From NCBI RefSeq assembly GCF_016859285.1, contig NC_053413.1, forward strand, positions 14,403,501-14,467,500: a stretch of 64,000 bases of DNA. The letters are read 5' to 3'. Each line of letters opens with the position of its first letter. The first letter of the stretch is position 1. The position numbers and the translations under genes were made by a program. Positions 30,893 to 44,362 of this stretch are shown here, piece by piece. Under the pieces are notes generated by a model. It searched no databases, was not told where the DNA came from, and saw only the letters and a list, made by a program, of their open reading frames with translations. Source of the DNA: Xiphias gladius. Lineage: Eukaryota > Chordata > Actinopteri > Istiophoriformes > Xiphiidae.

Positions 30893-31302
30893 CATCCATT
30901 TCTTAGTATAGTAAGTAACATGGACATTTGCACCTCTGAAAATGCACTTGATCATTTTCTCTTTAAATGTTAGTTTTTGTTCTTCATATTTAAAAGAGCC
31001 ATAAGGAAACAAGGAAAAACAATCTACAGAAAGGACATATTCATGTTCTCTTCAGCATATACAAAATACTGAAAACTTGCTGCAGTAACCTCAGTGGATT
31101 CACTTTAAAAATGAACACCTTCCAGGCTTTTGTGGGTGGTGGTGGAACTGTTACTAAAGTCAATACCTCTAAAGACTCCAGACACTAACAGGCCCGAAAC
31201 AAATCAGTATTGAATGCTGATGTCCTGCTCTTCTGATCATAACCAATGAAACAGCCTGTTTTTCACGATCCAATCCGTCTGTAGGGTCCAATGGATCCTG
31301 AG

Positions 31303-34022
31303 TCACCACCTCGCTCTCAGAATCCCAGACATCTGGTTGTGATCAGCGAGATGACGGAAGACAATCCGGCTCAGTCGCCACCTCCGCTTCACTCCCCGCG
31401 GTCGGGAGGTCATCACACACCTGTTGCGTATTCTCACAGGGCAGCTGTCTCTGGGCAGTGCTGCAATTTCTGTATCTGCCACCTCCTGCAAAGATTTTAG
31501 AAATAAAATCAGTCTTCTTTTGTATTTTAAATAATGTGTAATAACTTTAGAATTTGACTTTCATTTATTATCTCCCATAATAACCACAAAAGACACACAG
31601 TTGTGACAATTAACAAAATTCAGCTATTTTGAGATGTGCACAAAGATGCAGGCTGCATTTTTTTTTCAACTAACGATATCAAAATTGAGTGGGATTTCAT
31701 CCCACATTAGCAATGGGATATACCAAAAGTCATCAATAGGACAGCATGCTTATTAAATTATCTATTATGCACAGATGTTTCAAATGTAAGAAAGCACAAA
31801 TGTGGTTTATAACATAATGAAGAACAACAATATAGCAACCTGAAGGTCCCATTTAAATCGACTGATAAAGTCGATACACTACAACATGATCAGAACATAC
31901 TTACTCAGGTATATTGCTCACATCATATATAACTTGTTTGGTGTGTCACTCATACAAGTAGAGATAAAAATAATGCAGTCTACCTGAAGCTCCTTGGGTA
32001 GTATGGTGTTCTTCCTCAGTGCATTGATCCGTAGCCTCTCGTCAGCATAGTCAAAGGCCATCTGCCTTCTCTTGACGTCCCTTAGCATCCTCCAGTCAAC
32101 ATAGTAACCCCTCACCTGCTCCACGGCTCCCCAGCAGCTCCTCAGGGCCTGCACACAATGTTCCAGCAGTTGTTACTGATGGGAAGCTAATATTGTGTTC
32201 CTGTGCACCACACACGCAGTGAATAGTTAAAAGTGAATGTCCAACAAGATCTGAGCCTAATGTTACAGGCTGTTCTTGAAGCCTTTTGCAGGTGGTAGAC
32301 TGAAAACAACACAAGGGCATAGATTTACCCAGCGGTAATATGAGCACAGGTCTACCAACTTACAGAAACATCCCCAACAACATTGTTTGCTTGTGTTTAC
32401 AAATCTAATAATTTTGGTTCACCCGCACTACTATGTGCTATGGACAAAAACAGAAGCAGCATGCTCTTTGGGACAACATCTCCTCAGCCCTCATCTGCAT
32501 TGTAGCCTCAGTTAATATTACATGTAGCTATCAAATATGTATACCCAACATTGATGGCAACAAAATTAAAAATTGAGAAGAATCTGTCATTTGTCAAGAG
32601 TTTACTGAGAGAAATTAAAGGAGAAAATATGTCTTTTAATTAGACAAATAAACTTGATTTTATTGGCATTAGTTCATGGAAGTAAGGGGAGACAGTTACG
32701 TCAAGTAAGAGAACCATAGAGCTCATTCAGCAGGCTATACAGTACATCTATGTTATCAAACTAAAATGGCCATTGGATGACAATGTTTCTTTTTATTAAA
32801 CACTCCTTTGTGCTGTAGTAGTATTGTCCAAATTGAGATCAGGGGGAGGGAGTAACTGATTGTTGGTAGTGCAAATTTTCACCTTCTTATATAGTGCACT
32901 GTACTTCTTCAAGATAAACTTAAAAAAAAAAAAAAAAGGAAATAAAGGGTTTTTTCTATAATTGAACCGTACCATAGTCTCCGTTTTACCTGTCTCCTTG
33001 ACATATTCCACCCATGACTTGTGTCCCTACCCACTACTACAAGGATGCCCTTAGATGTTTTCCCCTGAGTGACCACTCAGTGACCACTTCACTAAGTTCA
33101 CCTGTACAATCTACTAAAATCCAGTACAACTGTTCTGCCATAAAGTCTACTTTCATAATGTCTATAATGTTCAGCTATTCTTTGACGCTGTCAGTCAAGT
33201 TAGAGTTAGTTAGTGTATTTATGTTTGTTGACTTTTTTTCTTTCTTTTCTACTCTGCTGCGCGCATGTCTGGAAATAGGGAGGGCGAAAAATTAGGAACA
33301 CCTCTCGAAAGAATGTAGTCCAGTCCAACACCACTAACTATGACCTCACACACATGTAGTTGAAATTTCTTCGCAAACGCAGAATGTATTGCGAAGTTGC
33401 TGCATTAAATTGCAACAGATTGTACAGGTGATAGTAAAATGATAATGAAGTGGACAGTGGGTGTATGTCCCTATGTTAACTTTTCAATAGGAGTCTCTGA
33501 GACACATTCGTTGACTTAAGACAGTAACAGTTTCTAAAGGACTTGATGACATCTGCTTCAGTCGTTCAGTTGACTTGAAAAAACGGACTGAGACAGATGT
33601 GAAGAAAGCTGGAGGTAAGGAGGCGTTAAAGTCACCGTTAGCATTACAAGTGGTTAAAATTCTTATATAAGCTGCCACAGACACAACCCGTGAGAAAGGT
33701 TTAACCCGGTCAGACTGTTCCACTGTTTTTAGTTATAAACAAACATATCTTTATTTGGCAGCAATATAAACTGATATATACAGTATATCAGATGTATTAC
33801 TGAACATTAGCTGCGAAGCTAATGCCAGAAAGCTACTTAAACCACCAAAACTGTCAGCGCTGATTTCTCTTTACTTCTGTAGCAGGTATGCGATGCAGTA
33901 TTAATAAAAACACCGTGAACCACAAAATACCACACTACAACGAGTTACGTTACCTGCTTTGGGGCGCAGACAGTGAAATAAAGGGCATTTAACCCTGAAC
34001 ATGCTATCCTCTGGGCTGCCAT
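31303..34022 (-). CDS. mrps14: Mitochondrial ribosomal protein S14 (uS14m), 138 aa
   Basis: uS14m is part of the head of the small mitoribosomal subunit. It is nuclear-encoded and acts in the mitochondrial matrix. Coding exons in transcript order: 34022-33954 (23 codons, N-terminus [16 protein letters not shown], compatible with a targeting peptide), 32148-31984 and 31485-31303 with the stop. All introns are phase 0 with GT-AG ends. The conserved core reads [20 protein letters not shown], then [12 protein letters not shown], then [15 protein letters not shown], then the uS14 signature [20 protein letters not shown], ending ILRARW. The human protein is 128 aa; the extra length is at the N-terminus. 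Human MRPS14 is also next to CACYBP. Confidence 0.97.
32149..33953 (-). other. mrps14: mrps14 intron 1
   Basis: This 1.8-kb intron has no coding signal. It holds a poly-A run (about 32923-32937) and a roughly 390-bp inverted-repeat transposon remnant (33074-33463). Confidence 0.85.
33074..33463 (+). mobile_element. MITE-like element with terminal inverted repeats
   Basis: The left end (CACTCAGTGACCACTTC, then TTCACCTGTACAA) and right end (TTGTACAGGTGATAG, then GAAGTGGACAGTGGGTG) are inverted copies of each other. The interior includes GAACACCTCTCGAAAGAATG and a TTTCTTCGCAAACGCAGAAT stretch, which I recognise from memory as a very common percomorph repeat. The usual form has ends like 'taggtgtacctaataaagtggcc'. 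It has no coding capacity and so is non-autonomous. Confidence 0.75.
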
Positions 34023-34161
34023 GTTGGATTTGCTTTGTTGTGCAAAACCGTCAAGGGAGGGCGGCGAAACGCTGACAACATCGCCACCTGTTGATCCGGA
34101 GTGTGAAATGATAACCGAGGCAACGGAACCAAACCTGCAAATTGTGTGGACCAGTCCAATC

Positions 34162-34370
34162 TAGGGTTATTTTCATTATCGATTAATCTGTTCAAAATTT
34201 TTTTCTCGATTCATAGCGCCCAAGACGATGTCTCCATTTGTCTTGTTTTGTAAGAGCATTTCTTCATTTAACAAAATGACTCAAAACGTTTAATCGATTA
34301 CCAAAATAGTTTATGATTAATTTCCTGTCGATCGACTAAATGATTAATTGACTAATCCCTGCAGCTCTAT
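34162..34370 (+). repeat. Interspersed repeat with ATCGATTAAT-type ends
   Basis: It begins TTATTTTCATTATCGATTA and ends ATTGACTAATCCCTGCAGCT, with AAAACGTTTAATCGATTACC inside. I recognise it from memory as a short, internally deleted copy of a common teleost repeat. A longer diverged copy is at 44.0 kb. Confidence 0.65.
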
Positions 34371-37039
34371 TCCCTCCCATCTCTGCCAAATCAAAGTTGC
34401 AATCGGGTTATTAGAATAAAAAAAAACCAAACAAACAAAAAGAATACACATGCCACACAGAGAATATTCTGACAAATGATTCAAGCTTCGATTCAAAGAC
34501 AAGAATAAAGTTGTATTTAACTTCTGCCAGCATTTTGTGACCAGTGTAAGTCACTACAATGTTGCTATTGTGTTGGAGAATGTTGTTCTGTTTTTCCTAT
34601 TTTGTCCATAGTGTAAATGAATATCACGTTACGTAACTATAAACCTCAAGAAACATCTGAGGAACATTTGAGGACACATAATGGTACATTTTTATTACAT
34701 TTAAATAAATTCTGATCTGGCAATATTTAGGTACAGAAAACTCTCTTTGAAAGTAGCTGGTTTTTCTTTGGCCAATCGTGGTGGTGTTTGTCTGCTTTGT
34801 TAGAGTTTGAACTTTCAGGTATTTGATAATCGAGAAGGTTGATATTACATTTTAAGAGATTATGCTGCAAGACTAAGCACCTAACACCATGGGCGAACTG
34901 ACTGTCTGACCATTACAAGTTTATTCAGAGACATTTGAGTGCTGGAGTAGATTTGGATTTGAACAACAATGATGGCATACGTGAATGCTTGCTCAGCTCC
35001 AGCGTTACCAAGCTTTAATTTGACTAATGAAGGAGTCAGTCCATGGCTGGGGCTTTGATTTATAAACCTTTGTGGTGCTACTTAAAAACCAACAGGAGGC
35101 AGCCTTGTTACATGATTAGAAGCTCATGCTCACTCTCTTACAATCCTTGAAGGAGCGATTCCCTCCTCATACTGAATCTAAACCTTATGTCTGACTGAAA
35201 TCCTTTTCTTAAATCTTTTGAAACCCAGACCCATTTTTCTCCCCCGCCACCCCCATCAGTAAAACTTGTATGTTTGAGGTCAGTACATGTATATAAAATG
35301 GTGCACTGTGGTCTTCTTTCAACATATAGTTCAGCAGGACACTGTTCTAAACGTTTTTATAGAATGAGATTTAACAATAGCAGCAGATTCCATTAAAGTT
35401 TTCTTAAACAATCCCCATTATTTTGGAGCCTTGAGCGGGCGCTTTCCTGGATAAATGTTAACACATGACAAACTGCGGGCAGCGTTACCCCTATAAAGAG
35501 CAACATTATGCAGCAGGCTGGAATATCTGTACAGGCCTCTGAGCGTTGAATTAAATGATAAATGGCAGTAGACTAAGTGCATCAACGTCAGGTTTATTTG
35601 TAAACCTGACACTGAATATGAATGGATGACAGTGAAGACAATTAATCTGTCTTCATACAAACCACCACAAATCTTTTCCGATCACTGTAATTATAAAATT
35701 ACATGGTTGTCAACAAGGAAAAAAATGTTTTTTCTTCAGTTTTTGAGATTTGGACAAAATGGCGTTATCATTTGACAGCAGCAGTATATTGTTTTTAAAC
35801 TGCTTTTTGGCCCTCATGTGGTTTTGGCTCATGGTTCAAACCCCAAACATGGTTGTTCCAAAATCACCAAGAAGGAAAAATAATTCCCTCTGTACTTTTT
35901 TTACCTCCATATCATGCATGTGTCAGAGGCTGGAGAGGATCTGATAGGTGACCTTCTAGATTTCCACATTTTAAAATTTATGATAAATGCCAAATGTCAG
36001 CGTGTGACAGCAAAAATGAAGCTTTGTGTCAGTTGCAAAAAAGCCTTTCTGCTGGAGAGGTTCAAATATTCTTCTGTTGGACCTTAAACAACTTGATTGT
36101 AGTAAATAAAAAGTCTCTTCCTGATTACAGTAGTTGTTGTTGAGCAAACTCATTTAAAATAATCACGCTTGTCGACAATATTAGACAAAATATTAAATCA
36201 GTGAGAACATGGGGTGTAAGCAACTGCCATAAGCGAGTGCGCCCTTTGTCACGAATGCTTCCTTCAGTAAGGTGTCTATCCCCAGTTACTCAATATGAAC
36301 AGCTCTGCAGCCTCACCGTTTGACAGCATAAAAAACAGGCACATGAGGCTAACTGTGGCTCATTAAGAAATCCAACGACGTTGGCAGTTAGAAACATTTG
36401 AGCTGTTGTGTATAGCCCGGAGTGCTTTGTGTTAAGGGAGCAACGGTGAGAAAGATGTTTTTATACCTTGTAATTTACAGAGATTACCAGCAGATAATAC
36501 AAATGACAGTAGAGTAACAATGCAGCTTTCTGTTAGACGGCAACAAAGGAGCAATTAAATATAAAGATGTCTTGTAGTCAGGTGTTTTAAAATTTGGTGC
36601 ACAGTTGTGTGCCTTACAGAGGATGACACCTCAGGCTGGGTCATAGCAAAGAACCTGGGAGATGTGGGAACAAAGCCAGGCAATTTAAAACTGATCTGTC
36701 ACTGAGGTAATTAAAGATTACTCAGTGTCACAGTAACCCCATCCATACAAATGACAGCAGTGCAGTGAACGTGGTCAACATTATGTAACTGAGGCTGAGA
36801 CCGATTTCCCCTTAGAGCACAAGCCAAGTGTAGAATTTGAATCCACATGACAAGCTATTTCTACTAACCTTATTGTCATCCAATAATGCCCTAGTACATT
36901 CATGGCCTGTCTGCATCCATATAGCATACACATATTCTTTCACACTAAAGACATATATAGGCCTCAGGGTGGGTCATGTTCTATGAATTTTAGACTTTAT
37001 AAACTTTATAAACTGTCCCATCAATTTTGTATCTTTAAT

Positions 37040-37437
37040 GCTGCCTTTAACAAAGAAGTATTCAGATCCTTTACATGAGCAAAAGTAGGAATATGACAAT
37101 ATAAAAATACTCCATAACGAGTAAAGATCCTCTATTCAAATTGTCACTCAGGTAAATAAGTACAGAATTATGATCAGTAAAATGTACTTGTAAGTAAGCA
37201 TCAAAATTAAGAGTACTTAAAATGCTTGAAGTGCTTGGTTAATCATTAAGAACTCATTATATTTTATATTATGTTTATAGGTGTGTATTGTAAAAACGTA
37301 TTTTTTCAATGTAATTTGTAACTATGGCAGTGAGATACTATAAGTGCAATATTTCAATCTGAAAGTTGGTGGAGTTGAAGTGTAAAGTAGAAGTTAATGG
37401 AAAAATGTGCCTAGTTACATTTCATCACTAGTGCCCT
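37040..37437 (+). repeat. Interspersed repeat of the AGTAAAAGTAC type
   Basis: The stretch has AAAAATACTCCATAACGAGT, then AATGTACTTGTAAGTAAGCATCAAAATTA, then AAGTGTAAAGTAGAAGTTAA, and ends TAGTTACATTTCATCACTAGTG. These fit, in order, a very abundant percomorph repeat that normally ends 'acttagttactttccaccactg'. It is old and diverged. Confidence 0.7.
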
Positions 37438-37564
37438 GTTTAGTAGATGTACAGTCCTTAAGAGCTTGTACATGTTAAAAACCAGGAGATTAGCCCGTAC
37501 CTGCATGTGACACATTCAGACTGAAGGAAAGCTCTCTGTCTCCACTCAAATGTCCCACATGGAC

Positions 37565-37593
37565 AGCCATCACCATGAGTCACGGTGATGGCT
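37565..37593. promoter_or_regulatory. 10-bp inverted repeat centred on an AP-1 site
   Basis: AGCCATCACC (37565-37574) and GGTGATGGCT (37584-37593) are perfect inverted copies. They flank ATGAGTCAC, which contains the AP-1/TRE heptamer TGAGTCA (37576-37582). Confidence 0.4.
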
Positions 37594-37885
37594 CAGTCAT
37601 GAGCTGTGCTTTCAGCTACAGTTGTTCAATCAGTCTTCCACCGTCAACAAGATGGTTATTATAAACAAGGATCCTGTGGCTCTCATTACCAACATACCAC
37701 ATGGAGTTGAATATGTGACAGGAACAATATGTTTCCCATCCATGTGGTTGTTTGAGGGTGTTTGTACCAGACAGAAGATTATTTCACACGGATTAAGGGA
37801 AGATGGCATATGTTGGCAGATGTTTGGGTCCTCTGCTTTTCATATCTCACGCCTTTGTTGATGAAATTTTAGAAAGATGCAGACA

Positions 37886-37886
<1 letters not shown>

Positions 37887-37984
<98 letters not shown>

Positions 37985-37986
37985 AC
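37887..37986. repeat. (AC)n microsatellite
   Basis: About 46 AC units, one A interruption, then four more. The open frames on both strands are artefacts. Confidence 0.98.
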
Positions 37987-40900
37987 TGACACAAGTCTAA
38001 ATTCCAGGGTTGACATGACCATGTCTGTCAGTGACATTTTTATGGGCACAAATCAACTTGTAAACAATAAACATAGTGCTGTCTTTCTCAGTGGGCAGGC
38101 TTGCCTGCTTTTGAGCTAATTGTGTACGACATGACCAGTGAACATGAATCATACAGAGTCCACATAATCAGACTGTACCAGGCAGCAGCAAAATCAGAGT
38201 GAAATATATATTAATAAAACTTAACTAAGCTTAACTTTGGCATCTCGGTGAGAATGTGATCTCAGTTGGGACTGTTCAAGGCAATGGTTAGAGTATAGCA
38301 TCCCAGCTCAGCATGTACAGTATGCCTCTGGTAGTTCAAATATTTGAAATCGGTTTGGAGCGCAGTCATCTCCAGCTGCCAAAACAAAATGTTCCTTATA
38401 TTTCTATACAATAACATGATATTATATGGCGCCATGATGTGATGGAATTTGGCACAGAAAAGTGAGATTTAATGCCTCTCGGAAAACTTTTGCCATGATC
38501 CTGGTATTTTTTTAAACTACATAACCTAGTTACAATTTATAACACAGGCACATCTAACATCTAGGTATATCTTAACTCACAAGTAATGTCTGTTTTAAAT
38601 CTTTCCCCCTTTTTTTAATCTGCCAACGGAGAGAAATTAATTCCATTTGTTTCATTGCAGTTTAGAAATTCCAAGTATTTATCCGAAGAGTTAAGCAAGA
38701 ACCACATGGAAAGGCTGTGTTTTAATACAATGCTTTTCATTTTAAGATGTGAAGAAGATTCTTCTGATGTTGAGTCAGTCTATAAATATGTGTAGTTGTT
38801 TTTTTTTTTTTTAAATGCTTCACTTTTTGCCTCTTGTGTGTGCCTATTTGTAGCTACACCAGACACATTATAGTCACTAAATGTTAAGAAAAGTAATATA
38901 TCTTGGACGACCAGTCTATACAAAAGTGGTTAAGTGCTTACAGTTAGTTTTAAATATTATACCATTTCTATGAAACCATAATCAAATGCATACAGTACCT
39001 GGTGCAAAGAAGAAAAATCTAACAGTGAGACATTTCCTGTATTTCTCTCGGTGGGTAAATGATAAATTTTCCTCCTCAAGATGTCGTAAACATCACAAGC
39101 GGAGCCACAGTTCTTGAGCCTTCAAGTGGTCCCTTATTCTGCACCAGACGTCTCTGACAAACTTTTATGCCAAATGAAAAGAACCAAGCACATGTTACAG
39201 TATTTAAAGGTGCTTTAATAAATCATTAACAGAGCAAACCATTCAGACTGGATTTTTGATCATGGAAAACTCATGCAGCAGTGCAAGTATATTTTAACAC
39301 TCTATAAGTGCACGTGGGGAGAAACTGAGACAGCAAAAATTAGGGGAGAAAAAGATCCTCTGTGCTTTCCAGCACTTTATAACTAAACATACTATTGAAA
39401 CAAATGCATTTAATTTAGCTCCACAGTGTTTCCTTTTATATAGAGCATTGAAACCTCTGTTATTAGTTCAAAATAGTCTTCATGTCCCCAGATTGGTGAC
39501 ATGAAGTGCGTACTTTTGTAACAACAATATTTTGTTGGGTCTGGTACATAGACTTTAGGTATCGGGCACTGAATCAGCAGTCTTTAGCCATTACGATGCC
39601 TTCACTGGCTTGTCCGCATGGGAACTCCTTCTCCTCTAAGTAATCAGTGTCCATTTGAACCAGATACAGCTCATTTAGCAAGAGGCCATGACCTTATTGA
39701 CTCAGAGGTCCCCATTTTCCAGCCCCTAGGAATGTTCAGCATTTCCCCAGGAGAGACAGAAAGAATGAGAAAGAGAAAGAGAGCTTGGTCAAACTTGTGG
39801 CATGCATGTAGGCAGGTAAATACACATCCATCCTTAGTGAATAAGCCCATTGTAGAGGCAAAAATCTCCTCTATGGTGAGGAAGTAAAGACAACAATGAG
39901 TCTACTGAGATTCTAAGAATTTATTACAGTATATTAAATGAATGAAAGTGAACAACCAGCAATAATCAGAAAGGATCATCAAAAAGAGAAAGAGACGAGC
40001 CCTTCAGTACAATTTGGCCAAATAGGGTGCAGTCTCTCTCCACCACAGAGGTTTCACAGACTGGACACTGTCAATGAAAGAATCCTGTCTTTAAATACAC
40101 TTGTGGTCACGTAGGCACTGCATGAGTTTAGACAAAGAGTTCAAGTTCCAGTCCCTGTCCTCAAGAATCTTTGAGAAGATCACCAAGTTCCGGCCTGCAT
40201 CTGTTGGCCAGAATCAGTTCGTACAGTTCATTCAAACAACTTTAGCTCAAAAGACAGAACATCGGCCTCAGTTGACAGGACATGGGTCAGCCGTTTACAC
40301 AGGAAGGGGAAACACACATTAAAGGAAAAATAGAACATAATCAAGTGAGAAATAAACACTTTCCCATCACACACATTTCACACATTTGTGGGCAATGAAT
40401 CAAACACAAATAAAAGCTTAAGCCAATTTATGACAACAAAGAAAACCCTCTTTACTACAGTACATTTAGCCAGAGGCATGTTTATTTGAGAGTGCAAAGG
40501 ACAGGGAATTCTCTGGAAAATGGATTGTTACGCCTGATGCATTGTACAGATTGATAAAATGACATCTGGGGGTTGGATACTAATTTAATTAACATATAAG
40601 GAATTAATAATACTAGGTCTGCTGATACTTTCTCTTCTGGTTAATGACAAGTATAGAATTAAAACATGAATAATTTCTTATGTTTCAAATAATATTTGGA
40701 ATATAAAAATTGCCAAGGACAATGACTAATTATGAATACTAATACCAGTACATGACACATTTTATCAATGGTCTTGTGAATGTTTTTGAGCAAATGTGAA
40801 AAAAATGCATCACACATCATATATGAAAAATATCATGGCCAAAAATCATATTTAAAAATTTCTCTTCAGGTAAAAAAGATTTCATAAATGCAAGGTCTGT

Positions 40901-41580
40901 GAAGTACATGGATATCAAAATATAGTATACACATGTAATTCCATCCACAAAAACTCTAACTCAAAAAAGTTAGATTCCCTCTGCTTTCCAAGTATATGAT
41001 GTTTCCAGAAACTGTCCAACATGCAAGAGCTCCTCATTTTCAATGTTTGAAAAATTGTGTTCATCATTAATTTCTTAAAGCTGAATATCAGGGGCAGTAG
41101 CGTGATGTGTGATTGTCTCATACCATCAGTTTTAGACTTTTCCTGTCCTGGCAGATAGATTATCAATCACAATATTGTAAGACTTGGAACTGAGTCTTTT
41201 GGGTTGAGTAAAAATGATGAGCCCCATCTGCAGATATGGTGCATTCACTTATGCTCTGCCGAGGGGAGCATTTTTCGAAAACCATCAACTCTCCCTCTAT
41301 GATTCAAGCACTGCTGCACTATTTGTGTGAATAAAGTGAGTGATGCATAACCTCAAAAAGAATATCTTTATCCGGTTTGTGTTTTGTCCCAGTACCGTTT
41401 TCCCACTTTTCAGGGGATATAAAGGGATATTTGTAACAGTCAAAACTGTATCCCCTTGATTTTATGATCAGGTGTTAATGCCATTGTCAAGGCGAAGAGC
41501 AGATGGACTTTGAGATGATAAGATCTGGATTTAAATGAGTGCACTTACTTTGAAGGGTAGAGAAAAAGAGAAAGAGACAA

Positions 41581-41604
41581 AGAGAGAGAGAGAGAGAGAG
41601 AGAG
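41581..41604. repeat. (AG)n microsatellite
   Basis: Twelve AG units next to an AAAGAGA-rich stretch. Confidence 0.93.
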
Positions 41605-44004
41605 GAATACAGACACATCTGTGATTATACTTAGTTATGGGACCACCAACACTCTGGAAAGTGTAGTCTGCAAGCTTTGAAAACAAATGTTTCTTGACCC
41701 AAGAGAATCAGATGAAGGGTAACTCCTGGTGCTGTTTTACAAAGCTGAAGTAATTTCCTTCATGTCACGGTTTGAGGAAGTGTAGATTCATCTGACCTCT
41801 CTTTTTCCATGTTTGTGGTTCAATCACATAAAAACAGGAAGGAAATTAGTTATTTAAAACTGTTTATGAAACAATAAGTACATGCTTGGTGTGTTATTTG
41901 TCACTTTCACTCTCTCTGTAACTGTGTGCCTCCCGTTTCCAGTGGAGACTTGAAGGTCTCGGCCGGTCAGTCAGAGGCTATCTTAACTTTGCTTTCACTG
42001 TCAGCTGAAATCAGATATCTCAAACGGAGGTAATTTTTCGACCCAAAAAGATAAAATCATGCAGAGAAAATGTATTTCAGTGCAATGATTTGTCATTAAT
42101 GTAACAATAAAGCGGAGTTATACAGTTTCCTCTTTATTTTCTCTCTCATTGAAATATAGTCAAAGTCCCTGGATGGTTACTTTTATGGAGGAAGTCACAA
42201 AGTCTACACCATGCAGTCAATTCCATGACTATTTGTTCCATTTTAACCTTAAAATGAGCGTGAGCCAAAGGTGTTGGCAGGAAGTGACGATGATCTTTAC
42301 TTGCTTGGGCTTGTCTCTTTTTCAATTTTCCCTTTTTCTAATTTCTCCGAGGCAACAAAGAAGCCACTGGTGAGTCTCTGAGATCAAAAGCCATAAGCAG
42401 TGCTGGGTTATGTCAGCTGGTGGACCAGGGGTCAGGTCTCCACACGGCGATCCATGACAGGATGACCCGACCCTTAGGACTGGTATCCACATCAGTCCAG
42501 GAAGCTTTTATAGATGTCGACACCAGTTCATCTGTCAGACTGCTGCTTGACTTGCCTTGTCTGTTCCAATTAGCCCGTTTGCTAATGTGTTTCACTGTTC
42601 TCCTGTAGGTGAATTAAGACTCATTAATTATCATTTAAGTAGCAGGTTCTTCTTATTTTCTGAATTGTAGTGTATGTAAGTGCCTATTATTAAACTGTAT
42701 TTTTTGTGAAAAGTTGAAACAAAAATATTCCCACTTTGCAGTAAACAGCTCCCAGTTTCCTAAGTTGTGATCTGAGGCAGATCTGGTCCAGACCTCAGAC
42801 GTCAGATGATTTTTGTTGCTCTGGACCATATGCTTCCTAACAAAACAAAAGCCACATTAACAATAATCTTTAAAACAATCTAAAAGCTGGCCGTTTTGAC
42901 TGCTCACAGTGGTTGAACACCATTAGCAAATAATCACCATGTAGAAATACAGTTGTTCCACATATGTTGCGTTTGCTATTCTTAGTGATTGACAAAGAAC
43001 ATAAAACTGAACTGTGCTGTGTATTAGAGATAATTGAAGACAAGGCAACAGCGTATAGTTTAAATACATTATGTGTGTGTATATGTGTGCCCACAAGTTT
43101 GTTTGTATGAGCACAATGTGGTAGGCATCAAAGAAAGCTGAATGCACAACAAGAGCCCTGAAAGGAACACATTCATCCCAACCTCCATATGGCATTAGTT
43201 TGTTTCCCCTTATATGATGTGGGCTTTATCTGCACTGTGTGCTCTAATCTGATCTGCTTTCCAGCAAAGTCACAAATGTTCATTTTACACTGGTAAAAAA
43301 TGAAAACAGCCTCCAAGATATTTGACAACTGTAAACATGCTAAATGTGGCATCCAAGGCATCTTTGGCTCCAGCTTCCTCTGATCTGATTTTATCTTGTC
43401 ATTTCCATGTAAACAATGAAAAAAAAAATTTTGTCCCTTTGTTTAGACAGGAATGGAAAAATCAACTTTTTACCACAGTGATGGAAAATTGTCATCTTTG
43501 AGTTGTCTGTGTTAATCTAGCCCTAGTAACCCCCCGGACAGTCCTGCCATTTAGTCAGTCTTTAAACATATTTCATGTGTTAAATATCTGCGGGTGCTAT
43601 TTGGATCCGTCTGTCAGTTCTCATTTTGTACACAGGCCATCATGGTTTAGCTCCCCTTCAGATCACATCAGACCTCTCAATCAACAGTTTCCAGAGCCAC
43701 AAGGAAACAGGCAATCAGTGATGTTTCAGTTACCCTCACCACAGTTAGCCTGTGTGTGATTAACTACACCATATGGTTCAAAGGGTAGAGTTAATGTGCC
43801 TTTTGTATATTTACTTGAAAGGATCCAATGAGGGGTCAGGTTTTTAGTTATTGAAAGCGGTTTGAGCCCAGATAGGAAGGCAGTAGTTATAAATGGTTGA
43901 TAACATCAAAATGTCTTCACACTAATGTGGCCTGTAGTATGTAGTTCACTAAAAAGCTTTCTTTGTTTGACATGAGAACTTACACTAGAACTACATGATA
44001 CGTT

Positions 44005-44362
44005 GTTAAGGCTGCATTGAAAGTTTATCTCCATTATCAATAATTCTGTTGATCATTTCTAATCAAATAACTGTTTAAGGTTTATAATACATTCACTAAA
44101 AAATAGGGAAAAATGGCCATCACAATCCAAGGCGATGACTTCAGATCCCTTTTCTTTGTCCAGCTAAAAGTGCAAACCCCAAGGACCTTCAATTTAAAAT
44201 AATGTAAAACAGAGAAAAACAACAAATCCTTGCATTTAGAGGCTAAAACCAGGGCATTTGTATTTGATACATCACTTGAAGGATTGTCAAAACTGTGGTC
44301 AATTACTAACTGGGGTCTACTGTTGATCAATTTATCAATTAATCAGCTGATCACTTCAGCAC
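44005..44362 (+). repeat. Longer copy of the ATCGATTAAT-type repeat
   Basis: It is framed by CCATTATCAATAATTCTG and TTTATCAATTAATCAGCTG, with AATGGCCATCACAATCCAAG and TTTGTCCAGCTAAAAGTGC inside. The inner part corresponds to the segment missing from the 34.2-kb copy. Confidence 0.6.

Noticed and set aside
34083-34096. Further CTCF-type motif upstream of mrps14
   Set aside because: Only 11 of 14 consensus positions match, which is within chance for this window.
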